Below the pieces are notes generated by a model that was not told where the DNA came from, ran no database searches, and saw only the letters and a list, made by a program, of their open reading frames with translations. A DNA stretch of 64,000 nucleotides from Liolophura sinensis. Lineage: Eukaryota > Mollusca > Polyplacophora > Chitonida > Chitonidae. This document shows, piece after piece, positions 1 to 8,215 of the stretch. The stretch spans positions 13,451,386 to 13,515,385 of the forward strand of contig NC_088306.1 of NCBI RefSeq assembly GCF_032854445.1, read 5' to 3'. The position numbers and the translations under genes are program-made. The number at the start of each line of letters is the position of its first letter. The first letter of the stretch is position 1.

Positions 1-1048
1 GTGGTCAGGAATCTCGGACGCGCAGTAGTCAAGAAAACCACGATCAGAATCAGCGGGAATGGGGTAATGTCCATCGACGACTCTGATGTGTTTCATTGGT
101 ACGGCGACTTATAACTGACCAAAAACCAACGGAGGAATGCGGCCTACCAAGGCATCGGCAGCGAAAACATGCTTAAACTTCGAGTCGGAGCGGAGGACGC
201 AAGTAACGATAATGCTGGAGAAAATGCCATCGCTCGCGCCTTTGGCAGCCGGTTCCACATCCCGCTAGACTTTGAGTTTCTAGATGGCCACATGCCATTC
301 TATCAGAGTGCCTTGGCCGACCGACTGGAGTACGAACTGACGTTCAACGATTACGGCCGGGTCATCAAGACAACAGACAATGACACGACTTACACCATCG
401 ACAACATCAGCCTGGAGATCGATATGGTCACCTAAGAGGAGCTCGCTAGACAGATCCGCACCCAGTTTGCCGGGGGCGTCTCCATTCTGTATGATCGTGT
501 CCGAAAGTTTGTTAACGACAAGTCTGATAATCTCTGGAACATAAACCTGAACACGCCAGCGAGAGCAATGAAGGGCATCCTGATGTTGTTCGAGGCTAAA
601 AGAACCCCGTGGAGGAGGAAGTCGGAATCCTTCTACAACCCGAAGATCACCAAAGTAGAAGTCACAATAGAAGGGGTCAACAATCAGCTGTATAGCCAGA
701 GCATGCGGGCGTACCAGCAATGGGGCGAGGTCCAGAGGTTCTTCGCCAGCTCACCCCTTAAGAAGCGGGACCCTGAGGTGGCCAGGGTCGTAAAAGACAG
801 GCCTGGCAGACGTCTCCCTGGAAGAGTTCTTGACGCACAAGCACGCCTTCTGGCTTGACCTTCGGCCAAGCGACGATGACGAGCTGCACGGCAGTGGGAG
901 GCGCGTTCAGAACGCCAGTGAGGGGATTACGATACAGGTGACAAAAGAGAGAGAAGAGCCCGGCGTGTTAAGCGTATATCTCTATGTGATCATGTACGCA
1001 AAGCTGCACATCCAGAATGGTAGATTCGTTAGCGCGCTTTACTTATGA
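1..1048 (+). pseudogene. Major capsid protein (double jelly-roll type), 5'-truncated and broken
   Basis: This is the larger, C-terminal part of the Polinton major capsid protein, which forms the hexon-like capsomer. It aligns with the copy C gene at 42413-43698. Reading frame 1 is open from the window edge apart from TAA at 112-114, where copy C has a Trp codon, and TAA at 433-435. A 2-bp loss near 802 moves the rest into frame 2, which ends at 1046-1048. The C-terminal block 'IQNGRFVSALY' and the preceding stretch 'ASEGITIQVTKE' are characteristic of this family. The stop at 433 lies at the same codon as in copy C. The 3' end overlaps the ATPase start by about 32 nt. Confidence 0.85.
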
Positions 1049-1585
1049 CACTCACTGCGCGATTATCTGTGGGCAGACGAACTGCGGCAAAACAGTCTTC
1101 GTGCTGGACCTGCTTGAGGGCCGTTTCCGCGGTTTCTTTCATCACATTGTAATCCTGTGCCCCACTCTTAAGCATAACGAGGCGAACCGGCGGCGATGGA
1201 TACTGTCTGAACCTGGGGTCTATTGTTTTGATCCCGGCGAGCGGCTAAACGAATGTCAAGAGCTTTCTACAAATTGTTCGAGGGGGAGCCCACCCTATAC
1301 ATCATCGATGATTGTAGCGCGTTGGAGGCGATGAAGAAGAAACAAAAAATGCTGTCATTCATGGCTTTCTCGGGCCGTCATGCAAAGCAAAGCGTCTGGG
1401 TCCTCACTCAGAAATACAACGCCGTCCTGAAAGAGTTTCGCGAGCAGACAAGGTGGGTGGCTTTATTCCAGTGCAAAGATCGGCACTCGTTCAACGAATG
1501 CCTGGAGGAGAACCACATCATAGAGGCCGAGAGCGAAAAGGCAGAGGTTCGACAGAAGCTCAAGAACAATCAGCATTCTAAGCTC
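1017..1585 (+). pseudogene. Packaging ATPase (FtsK/HerA A32-like), frameshifted and fused downstream
   Basis: This is the DNA-packaging ATPase of Polintons and related viruses. Walker A is 'GQTNCGKT' (about residues 19-26) and Walker B is 'LYIIDD'. The ATG at 1017 matches the start in the intact copy C gene. A 1-bp indel near 1252 shifts the frame, and the second part is open from 1253. The homology to copy C ends at about 1585. Here a deletion of roughly 200 bp has removed the ATPase stop and the start of the next gene, so the two now share one open frame to 2053. The break between Walker A and Walker B makes a working product unlikely. Confidence 0.85.
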
Positions 1586-2053
1586 AGGGATAGGCTGGCG
1601 GCACTTGCTGTGGGTGGGCAGGTCAAGCGATATCTGGGAAAAGACGTAACCGCTGCTGAGATCGACGCCATGAGCGACGAAGACGTTGAAAGGCTGCACT
1701 CCCGGTACGAGGCTAAGCTCGGTGCGCGGATGGTTGACCGTCTCGGAGGTATATTCTTGAGATCATATGTAAGGGTAGCCAGCTGGCTCCTACCTATCCC
1801 ACCCGAGGACCGACCAAAGCTCATGGCACAGCTCGCCACCGACCCATTTGTTGAACAGACGTTTAACAGTGCTAGCTGCCGGCTATACTACTGCTATGGT
1901 AAGTACTTAGCACCGTTAGCCATGGCGCTGACCACTGCTGAGCACTGCTCATTTGAACACCACTGCAGTCCTAGAAATGATGATCCAGAGAAACATGAGT
2001 ACAACGAATCCGGAAGGCCCGAAGGAAGTGGAGAGGGTGACAGCTACGAATGA
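1586..2053 (+). pseudogene. Conserved Polinton protein of unknown role, fused to ATPase
   Basis: In copy C this is a separate gene downstream of the ATPase. Here its N-terminus is gone and it continues the ATPase frame. Visible blocks are a charged segment 'RLHSRYEAKLGARM', a semi-hydrophobic stretch 'SWLLPIPPE', then 'ATDPFVEQ', and a Cys/Tyr-rich 'LYYCYGKYLAPL' near the end. The last ~50 nt of open frame overlap the next gene in another frame and are probably read-on. The same gene occurs as a fragment in copy B (5906-6301) and broken in copy C. I recognise it as recurrent in Polintons but know no function. Confidence 0.6.
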
Positions 2054-2435
2054 CGGCCCTGCAAAGAATCCCCAAAAAGTCGCTGCGGGTCGAGCGGGTG
2101 CTGTAGCGAGAAAGGCCAAGGCTGAAAAGCTTAAGGAGGAGCTTTGCGAGGCAAAGGCTGCTTTGCTTGGCGATTCCACCAAAAAACAGCCGGATTCTAC
2201 GAAGGAACAGTCGAAGGAACCGGATTCTACGAAGGCACCCGACTGGAGGGCGCCCCTGGCGTTATTAGGCGTTGGCAGCATTGCAGTGTTAGTGTTGCTA
2301 CGCGTGTGGCGCAGCCGATGTACAGCAGTAGGTGCATATATTACACCGCATGCAGCGCGGCAAGAAAAGAATCTCCATTTTAATATACGTCGCGACCCTT
2401 TCTTTATAGATCAGCATGTCTACTCCACCCAGTGA
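1953..2435 (+). CDS. Small Lys/Ala-rich protein with one membrane segment
   Basis: The ORF has up to 160 residues; the start may be at 1953 or at the internal ATG at 1998, whose downstream sequence is conserved in copies B and C. A basic segment 'KNPQKVAAGRAGAVARKAKA' is followed by a Thr/Ser/Lys-rich linker with repeated 'DSTK', then a hydrophobic segment 'LALLGVGSIAVLVLLRV' likely to span a membrane. The basic block resembles DNA-binding core-type peptides of Polinton and adenovirus-like virions, which is inference. It overlaps the next gene by about 20 nt. Open in all three copies. Confidence 0.6.
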   Translation: MNTTAVLEMMIQRNMSTTNPEGPKEVERVTATNDGPAKNPQKVAAGRAGAVARKAKAEKLKEELCEAKAALLGDSTKKQPDSTKEQSKEPDSTKAPDWRAPLALLGVGSIAVLVLLRVWRSRCTAVGAYITPHAARQEKNLHFNIRRDPFFIDQHVYSTQ

Positions 2436-2655
2436 CGGAAAAGTGCTAGTCAACGCGGCCTACCACGCCGCTGTTGTCTCTCTCCTGGCTACTGGGTACG
2501 TTCGTCTCGGCCAGATGTTCCTGAAAGGAGCCCTCCCGAAGCTGGACTTAACACCCAGTGACGTCGGCATGGTCATTGCAGATGTAGTCCTGGCCATGTT
2601 TTCGAAGGACCTGCTAATTAAACAAGGGCTCCTTCATCCCAATATAATCAAGTAG
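2416..2655 (+). CDS. 79-residue hydrophobic conserved Polinton protein
   Basis: Intact in all three copies (6719-6958 in B, 40663-40902 minus in C). There are two hydrophobic helices: 'AAVVSLLATGY' near residues 18-28 and 'VGMVIADVVLAMFS' near residues 50-63. The protein ends with 'LLIKQGLL..NIIK'. It lies between the Lys-rich protein gene and the 149-residue gene with almost no spacing. I recognise it as a recurrent small Polinton protein; a membrane or inner-capsid role is a guess. Preservation of the frame in three otherwise broken copies may only reflect its short length. Confidence 0.7.
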   Translation: MSTPPSDGKVLVNAAYHAAVVSLLATGYVRLGQMFLKGALPKLDLTPSDVGMVIADVVLAMFSKDLLIKQGLLHPNIIK

Positions 2656-2657
2656 TA

Positions 2658-3107
2658 ATGGCCTCCATGGCAATGATGATGGGCGGCGCCCTCGTAAACG
2701 CTTTGGCCTTCAGTGGGAGCAACTATATGTTTTCGATGCTGAGGAGTTCCGGTGTCGACGAAGAGCGGAGGCGCCATGACCGCGCTGTGGAGCAGCTCCA
2801 AGCCGCCCAGGAAAAATGAGCCCGAAAGCGCACTGAGCGCTTGGACTGGATCAACGATGAACTCCGCCGCCAGGGACACGCTGTCCATACGTTCCGGGAT
2901 GTCGACGCTGCAAAACGCGAGTATTCTAGGGTCTCGGGCAAAACTCTTACACGCGATGCATGCAAAGCGCTGCTGGGCACAGAGCCACAGTTTTCCGATT
3001 TTTATGTGCCTAGTGAAGATCAAAAATACCGCGAGATGACCTTCGTCATCCTGGGAATGTGTGTGGTTGGTGGTGTGAGTTACGGAATCGCAAAACTCAC
3101 CAAATAA
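2658..3107 (+). pseudogene. 149-codon conserved Polinton protein with in-frame TGA
   Basis: The start ATG lies 2 nt after the previous stop. The N-terminus is 'MASMAMMMGGALVNALAFSG', followed by a charged coiled segment, the conserved 'FYVPSEDQK', and a C-terminal membrane helix around 'VILGMCVVGGVSYGIAKL'. Codon 54 is TGA (2817-2819). The same TGA is present in copy B (7120-7122), while the remnant in copy C has TGG at that place, so the stop is a shared derived change in A and B. The remainder after the stop is open to TAA at 3105-3107. Confidence 0.7.
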
Positions 3108-3219
3108 TCCGAACTGACTGTGCCGCCACTGAGCTCCTCGCCGAGCACGAGGTGGTTCTGCGCGCGAAGATCTTTTTCGTCGCAAATCTGTTAGAGGTCT
3201 GCTAGGATACCTTGATGAC

Positions 3220-3304
3220 ATGGCTAGTAAAGTGTCTGTTCGCCTGGCAAATATCTACTACAGCCCTCGTGGGTAGTGGAAGGGCCACGCGGCCATCCAG
3301 AAAC
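3220..3304 (+). pseudogene. Integrase N-terminal stub (rve type), truncated
   Basis: The first ~28 codons match the copy B integrase ('RLANIYYSPR..W'). TAG at 3274-3276 replaces a Tyr codon present in copy B. Homology stops at 3304, where the sequence jumps to the inverted polB fragment. All catalytic residues are missing. The upstream open frame 'RRKSVRGLLEYLDD' is conserved with copy B, so the true start may lie further upstream. Confidence 0.8.
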
Positions 3305-5491
3305 GAGAGACCTGGGCTCGTAAAGTAGTGTGCAGGGTCCAATCCATACTGCCGTAAACAAGTCCCGAAGGCCTCAAACACATCGGCCAACAGGAGCACG
3401 TCTGTGCGGCAGTAAAGGTCTGTGTAGTCTCCCAGATTGGTGCAGTCAAATACCTTCCATACTTGTTGAACCTGGATGTAGTCCTCATCGCTAATGCCTC
3501 CGACTTTAAGCTTACTGTAGAAAGCCTCTTTGGGTGGGAGGCTGGACTCGTCGAAGCGCTCACAGGAGTCCATATACTCATAGGGGTAGGCACCCTTGCG
3601 CATGAGTAGCTTTCGTTTTTCTTCGGCGGGCTCATATCGGGCTGTGATGTGGAAAGCCTCAGGTTTGTTGGCCTCTACCAGATTGTCAAGGGAAGTCGGT
3701 AAGAATTGAGCGCTGTCGATGAAGCGGAGCTGCCCCAGCGAGAAGGAGATGTACTTTTTCGTGTTGTTGGGGATGCAAGAAATGCGGCCCTCCACCTTAC
3801 TTATGGCTTGCATCAGGAGGTGCCCGTCGTAGCCCCGTAGGTTGTGGAAGACTACCGGTATGGCTGTCTTGGGACCCAGCCGCAAATTTAGGTTGCATGC
3901 GTTATGGGCCGCGCCTCTGTACTTGCCGGTGATATGGCAGTGATTGCGCACAGAATCGGCGCCTAGAGGATTCTCACACACGTGGCAGGTTGCGGCGTTG
4001 TTCTTGGGAAGTGATATTCATGGCTATAGGTTTGGCTAGAACATTTTTGATTTCCTGCTCTTCCTGTTGGAGAACCCTGAGGAAGTGTTCCGTCGCGTCA
4101 GAGCCTCTGTATTCCACGGGGCGCTTTGTGCGGCCGTCGCAACGCACCACAACATAGCAGTAACTGCAGAGCTCGTGGTGCTGAGTCTTTTGAGTGCTGC
4201 TCTCTGTAGGTGACGGTGGCGGGCCTTTAACCTTTCTGGTCAGAGTCTCGAAGTAGGCATATATGATGAAAGGAGCCGGTAGCTGTTTGTGGTAGTTCTG
4301 AAAGGTGAACATGTTTTCCCCCTCCTGGGGCATTTCCACCCTCACCGCCGTCTGGTCAATCCCTCGGCATTCCGGCTTATGCGCCTCGAGCAGATCCTCC
4401 CTTGTGTAACCGTGTAGACACCGCTCACAGAAGTGTTTGCGATTTTGTGTCTTTCTTTGTTGGAACAGGAGACGATCGAGATCTTTTATCCACGTATAAT
4501 GGAATTTGCCTGCCTTCCAAATCAGCAGCAGATTGATTCGGGGCGTGTCGCCGGGCTGCTTGCTGAGACGATGCACGATCACACCCTTGTCCCACCCGAA
4601 CACGTTGATGGCGAGGTTGTTCTTTTCCTCTGCTTTAGGGATCTGAGAGACGGGCGTGGGGGCGTCGATCCCACTAAAGTCAAGACCATCATTGGTGGGA
4701 TACTTTGTTGGTCTCTGAGGGTCCCCGGCGGCTGGAAATAAGGCAGACCGGAGTGCCCATCGGAGGCAGTCGTCGTCTTTGTTCTTCACATTGATGACTG
4801 CTTTCTTGTTACTCACAGCTGCAGGTAGGGGGATGTAGGAGCCGCCCCTCAGTGGCTGATACCTTGCAATGTCAAGCCAGGGTGTTTGCACGCTATTGAC
4901 AACCCACCCTGACCCTCGCTGTGTCCATTTTTCCAGCACCTCCTGGATGGTGGGGGAGGCCTTATCTAGAGCCCCGTCAATGTCACCAGCCTCTAAGAGG
5001 GCCTCCTGTTTGCTGTGGAGTACTGGGCTGGTATACTCTTCACTGCCATCGGCGTTGTCCTTTCGCAAGTGAACCCTGAGGCCTAGTTGGAACTTAACCC
5101 CGTTGAGTGCCAGGATCTCTTCTTCTAGCTTCTGGCGAATAATGGCTCGAATTTCTTCTAAGAAGGCTACTGGATCCGTCCAAACGCCTTCGGGTACGCC
5201 CATCTGCCAGGCCCGGAGGAGATTCCTTATGGCCCGGCCGGTCTAAGTGAATTCTAGTTTCTTTTCACCCTGTATTCCGCCCAGCCATTTATCCAATTCC
5301 TCGTTACTGAGGGGGTTCTTGACGTCTTGCTTCAACTCCTCGTTACTGAGGGGGCTCTTGACGTCTTGCTTCAACTCCTCGTTATTTCGGGAGTTCGTGA
5401 AGGCATTGCGGGACCGTGGGTACTTGGGCCGCACACCTAGGAGCGTCTCAAACTCCTTCCGTAGTGCTCGCGCTTTTTGATGGTACCTCAT
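3305..5491 (-). pseudogene. DNA polymerase B (protein-primed type), exonuclease half only
   Basis: The N-terminus at 5491 contains 'KARALR' and 'YPRSR', followed by 39-bp internal repeats (5298-5388) and TAG at 5243-5245. The frame reopens at once and contains a Cys/His finger ('HFCERCLHGYTREDLLEAH'), the ExoI region ('FIIYAYFETL'), a second Cys/His block ('CHITGKYRGAAHNACN'), ExoII ('FHNLRGYDGHLL') and ExoIII ('YCRTDVLLLADVFE'). A 14-nt deletion near 4010 relative to copy C shifts the frame. The gene ends after 'YFTSPGLS' at the junction with the integrase stub, so the palm motifs (DxxSLYP, DTD) are absent. The Asp expected in ExoI is Tyr. The product would have replicated the element; this copy cannot. 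Confidence 0.85.
5298..5388. repeat. 39-bp tandem repeat inside polB N-terminus, about 2.3 copies
   Basis: On the polB strand the repeat encodes 'NEELKQDVK(S/N)PLS' about twice, plus a partial third copy. The period is a multiple of three, so the frame is kept. Copy C has lost this whole stretch through a deletion of about 290 bp. Confidence 0.8.
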
Positions 5492-5540
5492 CGTACGCGC
5501 CGTTGAACAATATCTGCGTATGCCTAGTGGTGATGTTTCT

Positions 5541-5819
5541 CTAATTGTAAATTTCGATAGCCGCCAGCCGGTTGAACTCGTCCAAGAAAGCCTTGCGCCT
5601 CTGCCGCCTTTCACGCATCTGGACATTATTATATCCACAGGCCATGCAAACCCGAAGTCCGTTTTTAACGCCCCGGCTACAGCTAATACATGGCTGGGTG
5701 CCAGGACCCATCCGCAGACGGTATAGGTGAACCCCGCAGTGCTCCCCCAGACAACACTTACCACAGAGCCCTGTGGTACCGATGAGAAGCCACTGGTATT
5801 TATTGTGACCCCGTGGCAT
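5541..5819 (-). CDS. 92-residue Cys-rich zinc-binding protein next to the TIR
   Basis: The start ATG at 5819 corresponds to the start in copy C (38356); an upstream in-frame start is not conserved. Cys/His clusters are 'LCGKCCLGEHCGVHL' and 'PCISC...GVKNG...VCMACGY', together a likely two-site zinc fold. The C-terminal part is basic and helical ('RERRQRRKAFLDEFNRLA'). Copies B (9914-10186) and C encode the same layout. In every copy it is the outermost gene, just inside the inverted repeat and upstream of polB. A role at the element ends, such as DNA binding or priming, is inference; I know no named family. Confidence 0.7.
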   Translation of the reverse strand: MPRGHNKYQWLLIGTTGLCGKCCLGEHCGVHLYRLRMGPGTQPCISCSRGVKNGLRVCMACGYNNVQMRERRQRRKAFLDEFNRLAAIEIYN

Positions 5820-5905
5820 GTTGTTGTATAAACGATAAGTGTACAAGTATACCTGGTGCAATGGGTATGTCTAATAGAACCCCAGAAGCGGGGAATGGGG
5901 GGCTG
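5820..5905. repeat. Partial right terminal inverted repeat of copy A
   Basis: Read on the minus strand, this matches the segment just inside the copy C terminal repeat: a GGGG-rich block, 'ACATACCCATTGC' and the leader of the zinc protein. The homology breaks at about 5905, where sequence internal to another copy begins. The outer iterons of the repeat are missing. Confidence 0.6.
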
Positions 5906-6301
5906 AGAGGCGACGAAGCCGTTGAAAGGCTGTACTCCCGGTACGACGCTAAGCTCGGTGCGCGGATGGTTAACCGTCTCGGAGGTATGTTCTTGAGATC
6001 ATATGCAAGGGCAGCCAGCTGGCTCCTACCTATCCCACATGAAAATCGACGAATGCTCATGGCACAGCTCGCCACCGACCCATTTGTTGAACAGGCGATT
6101 AACAGGGCTAGTTGCTGGCTGTACTACTGCTATTGTAAGTACTTAGCACCGTTAACCATGGCATTGACCACTGCTGAGCACTTCTCATTTAAACACCACT
6201 GCTGTCCAAGAAATGAGCTGTATGATCCAGAGGAACATGACTACAACGAATCCGGAAGGCCCGAAGGAAGAGGAGAGGGTGACAGCGGATTCTACAAATG
6301 A
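5906..6301 (+). pseudogene. ATPase-distal conserved Polinton protein, 5'-truncated
   Basis: Homologous to 1586-2053. It begins in mid-gene at the junction with the copy A terminal repeat. The open frame that runs in from 5813 is an accident of the junction. Conserved blocks are 'YDAKLGARMVNRLGG', 'SWLLPIPHE', 'ATDPFVEQ' and 'LYYCYCKYLAPL'. The frame ends at 6301, overlapping the next gene. Function unknown. Confidence 0.6.
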
Positions 6302-6752
6302 CAGCTCTGCGAAGAATCCCCAAAAAGTCGCTGCGGGTCGAGCGGGTGCTGCAGCGAGAAAGGCCAAGGCTGAAAAGCTCAAGGGCAATCTTCGCGAAGC
6401 TAAGGCTGCTTTGCTTGGCGCAGCTGATTCTACTAAGAAACAGCCTAAGGAACCGGATTCTACAAAGGAGTGGGGAGCCACAGATTTTGCGAAGGGACTT
6501 GATTCTAGGAAGGAACGGGCACACCAAATCACCCACTGGAGAGCATCCCTGGCGTTATTAGGCGTTGGCAGCCTTGCAGTGTTAGTGTTGCTACGCGTGT
6601 GGCGCAGCCGCCATACAGCACAACAAGATATTACGCAGATATTACACAACAAGATATCCTTTTCAAAAACAGAAATTCCATTTAAATACACGTTGCGACC
6701 CTTTCTATACAGAGCGACATGTCTACTCCAACAAGTGACGGAAAAGTGCTAG
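6213..6752 (+). CDS. Lys/Ala-rich small protein with membrane segment (copy B)
   Basis: Homologue of 1953-2435. The basic segment 'KNPQKVAAGRAGAAARKAKA' is followed by a longer linker than in copy A, with 'DSTKKQPKEPDSTKEW' and an extra insertion, then the hydrophobic segment 'LALLGVGSLAVLVLLRVW'. The C-terminal ~45 residues diverge from A and run past the start of the 79-residue gene, so the true end may be earlier. The start is uncertain between 6213 and the conserved ATG of the 'MTTTNPEG' segment. Confidence 0.55.
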   Translation: MSCMIQRNMTTTNPEGPKEEERVTADSTNDSSAKNPQKVAAGRAGAAARKAKAEKLKGNLREAKAALLGAADSTKKQPKEPDSTKEWGATDFAKGLDSRKERAHQITHWRASLALLGVGSLAVLVLLRVWRSRHTAQQDITQILHNKISFSKTEIPFKYTLRPFLYRATCLLQQVTEKC

Positions 6753-6958
6753 TCAACGCGGTCTACCACGCCGCTGTTGTCTCTCTCCTGGCTACTGGGT
6801 ACGCTCGTCTCGGCCAGATGTTCCTGAAAGGAGCCCTCCCGAAGCTGGACTTAACACCCCGTGACGTCGGCATGGTCATTGCAGATGTAGTCCTGGCCAT
6901 GTTTTCGAAGGAGTTGCTAATTAAACAAGGGCTCCTTCCTCCCAATATAATCAAGTAG
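6719..6958 (+). CDS. 79-residue hydrophobic conserved Polinton protein (copy B)
   Basis: Intact and nearly identical to 2416-2655, with a handful of substitutions such as Arg in 'LTPRDVGMV'. It has two hydrophobic helices and ends in 'GLLPPNIIK'. The next gene starts 2 nt after its stop. Confidence 0.7.
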   Translation: MSTPTSDGKVLVNAVYHAAVVSLLATGYARLGQMFLKGALPKLDLTPRDVGMVIADVVLAMFSKELLIKQGLLPPNIIK

Positions 6959-6960
6959 TA

Positions 6961-7410
6961 ATGGCCTCCATGGCAATGATGATGGGCGGTGCCCTCGTAA
7001 ACGCTCTGGCCTTCAGTGGGAGTAACTATATGTTTTCGATGCTAAGGAGTTCCGGTGTCGACGAAGAGCGGAGGCGCCATGACCGCGCTGTAGAGCAGCT
7101 CCAAGCCGCCCAGGAAAAATGAGCCCGAAAGCGTACTGAGCGCTTGGACTGGATCAATGATGAACTCCGCCGCCAGCGCCACGCTGACCAAACGTTCCGG
7201 GATGTCGACGCTGCAGTCCGCGAGTATTCTAGGGTCAGGGGTAAAACTCTTACACGCGATGCACGCGACGCGCTGCTGGGCTCAGAGCCGCAGCTCTCCG
7301 ATTTCTATGTGCCTAGTGAAGACCAAAAACACCGCGAGATAACCTTCGTCATCCTGGGAATGTGTGTGGTGGTGGGTGTGAGTTACGGAATCGCAAAAAT
7401 CACGAAGTAA
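6961..7410 (+). pseudogene. 149-codon conserved Polinton protein with the same in-frame TGA (copy B)
   Basis: Same length and layout as 2658-3107, with TGA at 7120-7122 at exactly the same codon. It is otherwise open, including 'FYVPSEDQK' and the C-terminal membrane helix. The shared nonsense codon shows that A and B descend from an already defective sequence, unless the codon is read through. Confidence 0.7.
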
Positions 7411-7530
7411 TCCTTACTGACTGTGGCAGATTCACCATCGAGCTCCTCGCCGTATGGCAGGCACGACCTTAGTAGTGAGGTTGATGAGGATCATCATCAT
7501 CACCGCGAACGCCGGGATGATTAACATGTT
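7411..7530. other. Spacer before integrase
   Basis: Non-coding spacer with an imperfect GATCATCATCATC run at about 7488-7500. In copy A the equivalent spacer is shorter and lacks this run. No promoter motif can be assigned. Confidence 0.4.
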
Positions 7531-8215
7531 TTTCGTCGCAAATCTGTTAGAGGGCTGCTAGAATACCTTGATGACATGGCTAGTAGGGTGTCTGCTCGCC
7601 TGGCAAATATCTACTACAGCCCTCGTCGGTACTGGAAGGGTTGCGCGGCCATCCAGAAACTTGCAACTGCGGCTAAAGTCTCCGAAGATGTGGTCCGGGT
7701 CTGGCTAAAAAAACAGGCTATCTTGCAGATCTACTTGCCTGCGCCGCGGAAAATCCCAAGGCCGAAGTTCGATGTGGCCGTGCCTAACGAGGTCCATCAA
7801 GCTGACCTGCTATTTCTTCCCCATGATAAGGTCGACAAGCGCACCTTTAGATACGCTCTTACCATCGTCGACGTCGCTTCGCGCTATAAAGAGGAAGAGC
7901 CGTTGGCCACAAACGAATCTAAAGGGGTTGCTGACGCTCTCACTCGCACCTACAAGCGGGGACCCCTGAGATGGCTAAAGCTTCTCCAAGTTGACCCTGG
8001 ACGCGAGTTCATGGGTGCAGTGAGCCAACTGATGGCCAAACACGATGTCACAGTCCGCCGAGGTCGCGTGGATATCCACCGAGAATAAGGCATAGTGGAG
8101 CGTTATAACCGTACTCTGGCTGAGCGGCTCTTTGGACATCAGTACGCCCAGGAGATGCGCCTCCCTCCCGAACAACGGTCTACTGAATGGGTGGCTCGGC
8201 TGCCCTCTGTTCCCA
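7531..8215 (+). pseudogene. Retrovirus-like integrase (rve, DDE), with stop and 3' truncation
   Basis: Polinton integrase, which inserts the element into host DNA. The ATG used here is at 7576, but the conserved frame begins upstream ('RRKSVRGLLEYLDD') without an ATG. An N-terminal helical region with 'AATAAKVSEDVVRVWLKKQ'-like HTH character is followed by the catalytic core: first Asp in 'HQADLLFLP', second Asp in 'LLQVDPGREF'. TAA at 8086-8088 precedes the frame that holds the third acidic residue ('GIVERYNRTLAERL'), about 35 codons after the second Asp. Homology ends near 8215 at the junction with the leftward polymerase-like gene, so any C-terminal domain is lost. Confidence 0.85.

Larger units (their letters stand above)
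1..5905 (+). mobile_element. Polinton/Maverick-like element, copy A (right part)
   Basis: The left end lies outside the window. Rightward genes are the major capsid protein, packaging ATPase, four small structural-type genes and an integrase stub. Leftward genes are polB and a zinc protein next to a partial terminal inverted repeat. This gene set, with polB and integrase convergent, is typical of Polintons (also called adintovirus-like elements). Copy C carries the same genes in inverted orientation and is closely similar throughout. The copy is dead: the capsid gene, ATPase, 149-residue gene, integrase and polB all have stops, frameshifts or deletions. The sequence is clearly more GC-rich than the flanking host DNA. 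Confidence 0.9.

Noticed and set aside
5813-6301. 162-codon ORF starting in the copy A terminal repeat
   Set aside because: The first ~30 codons cross the junction between two elements and are not conserved; only the part from 5906 is gene-derived.
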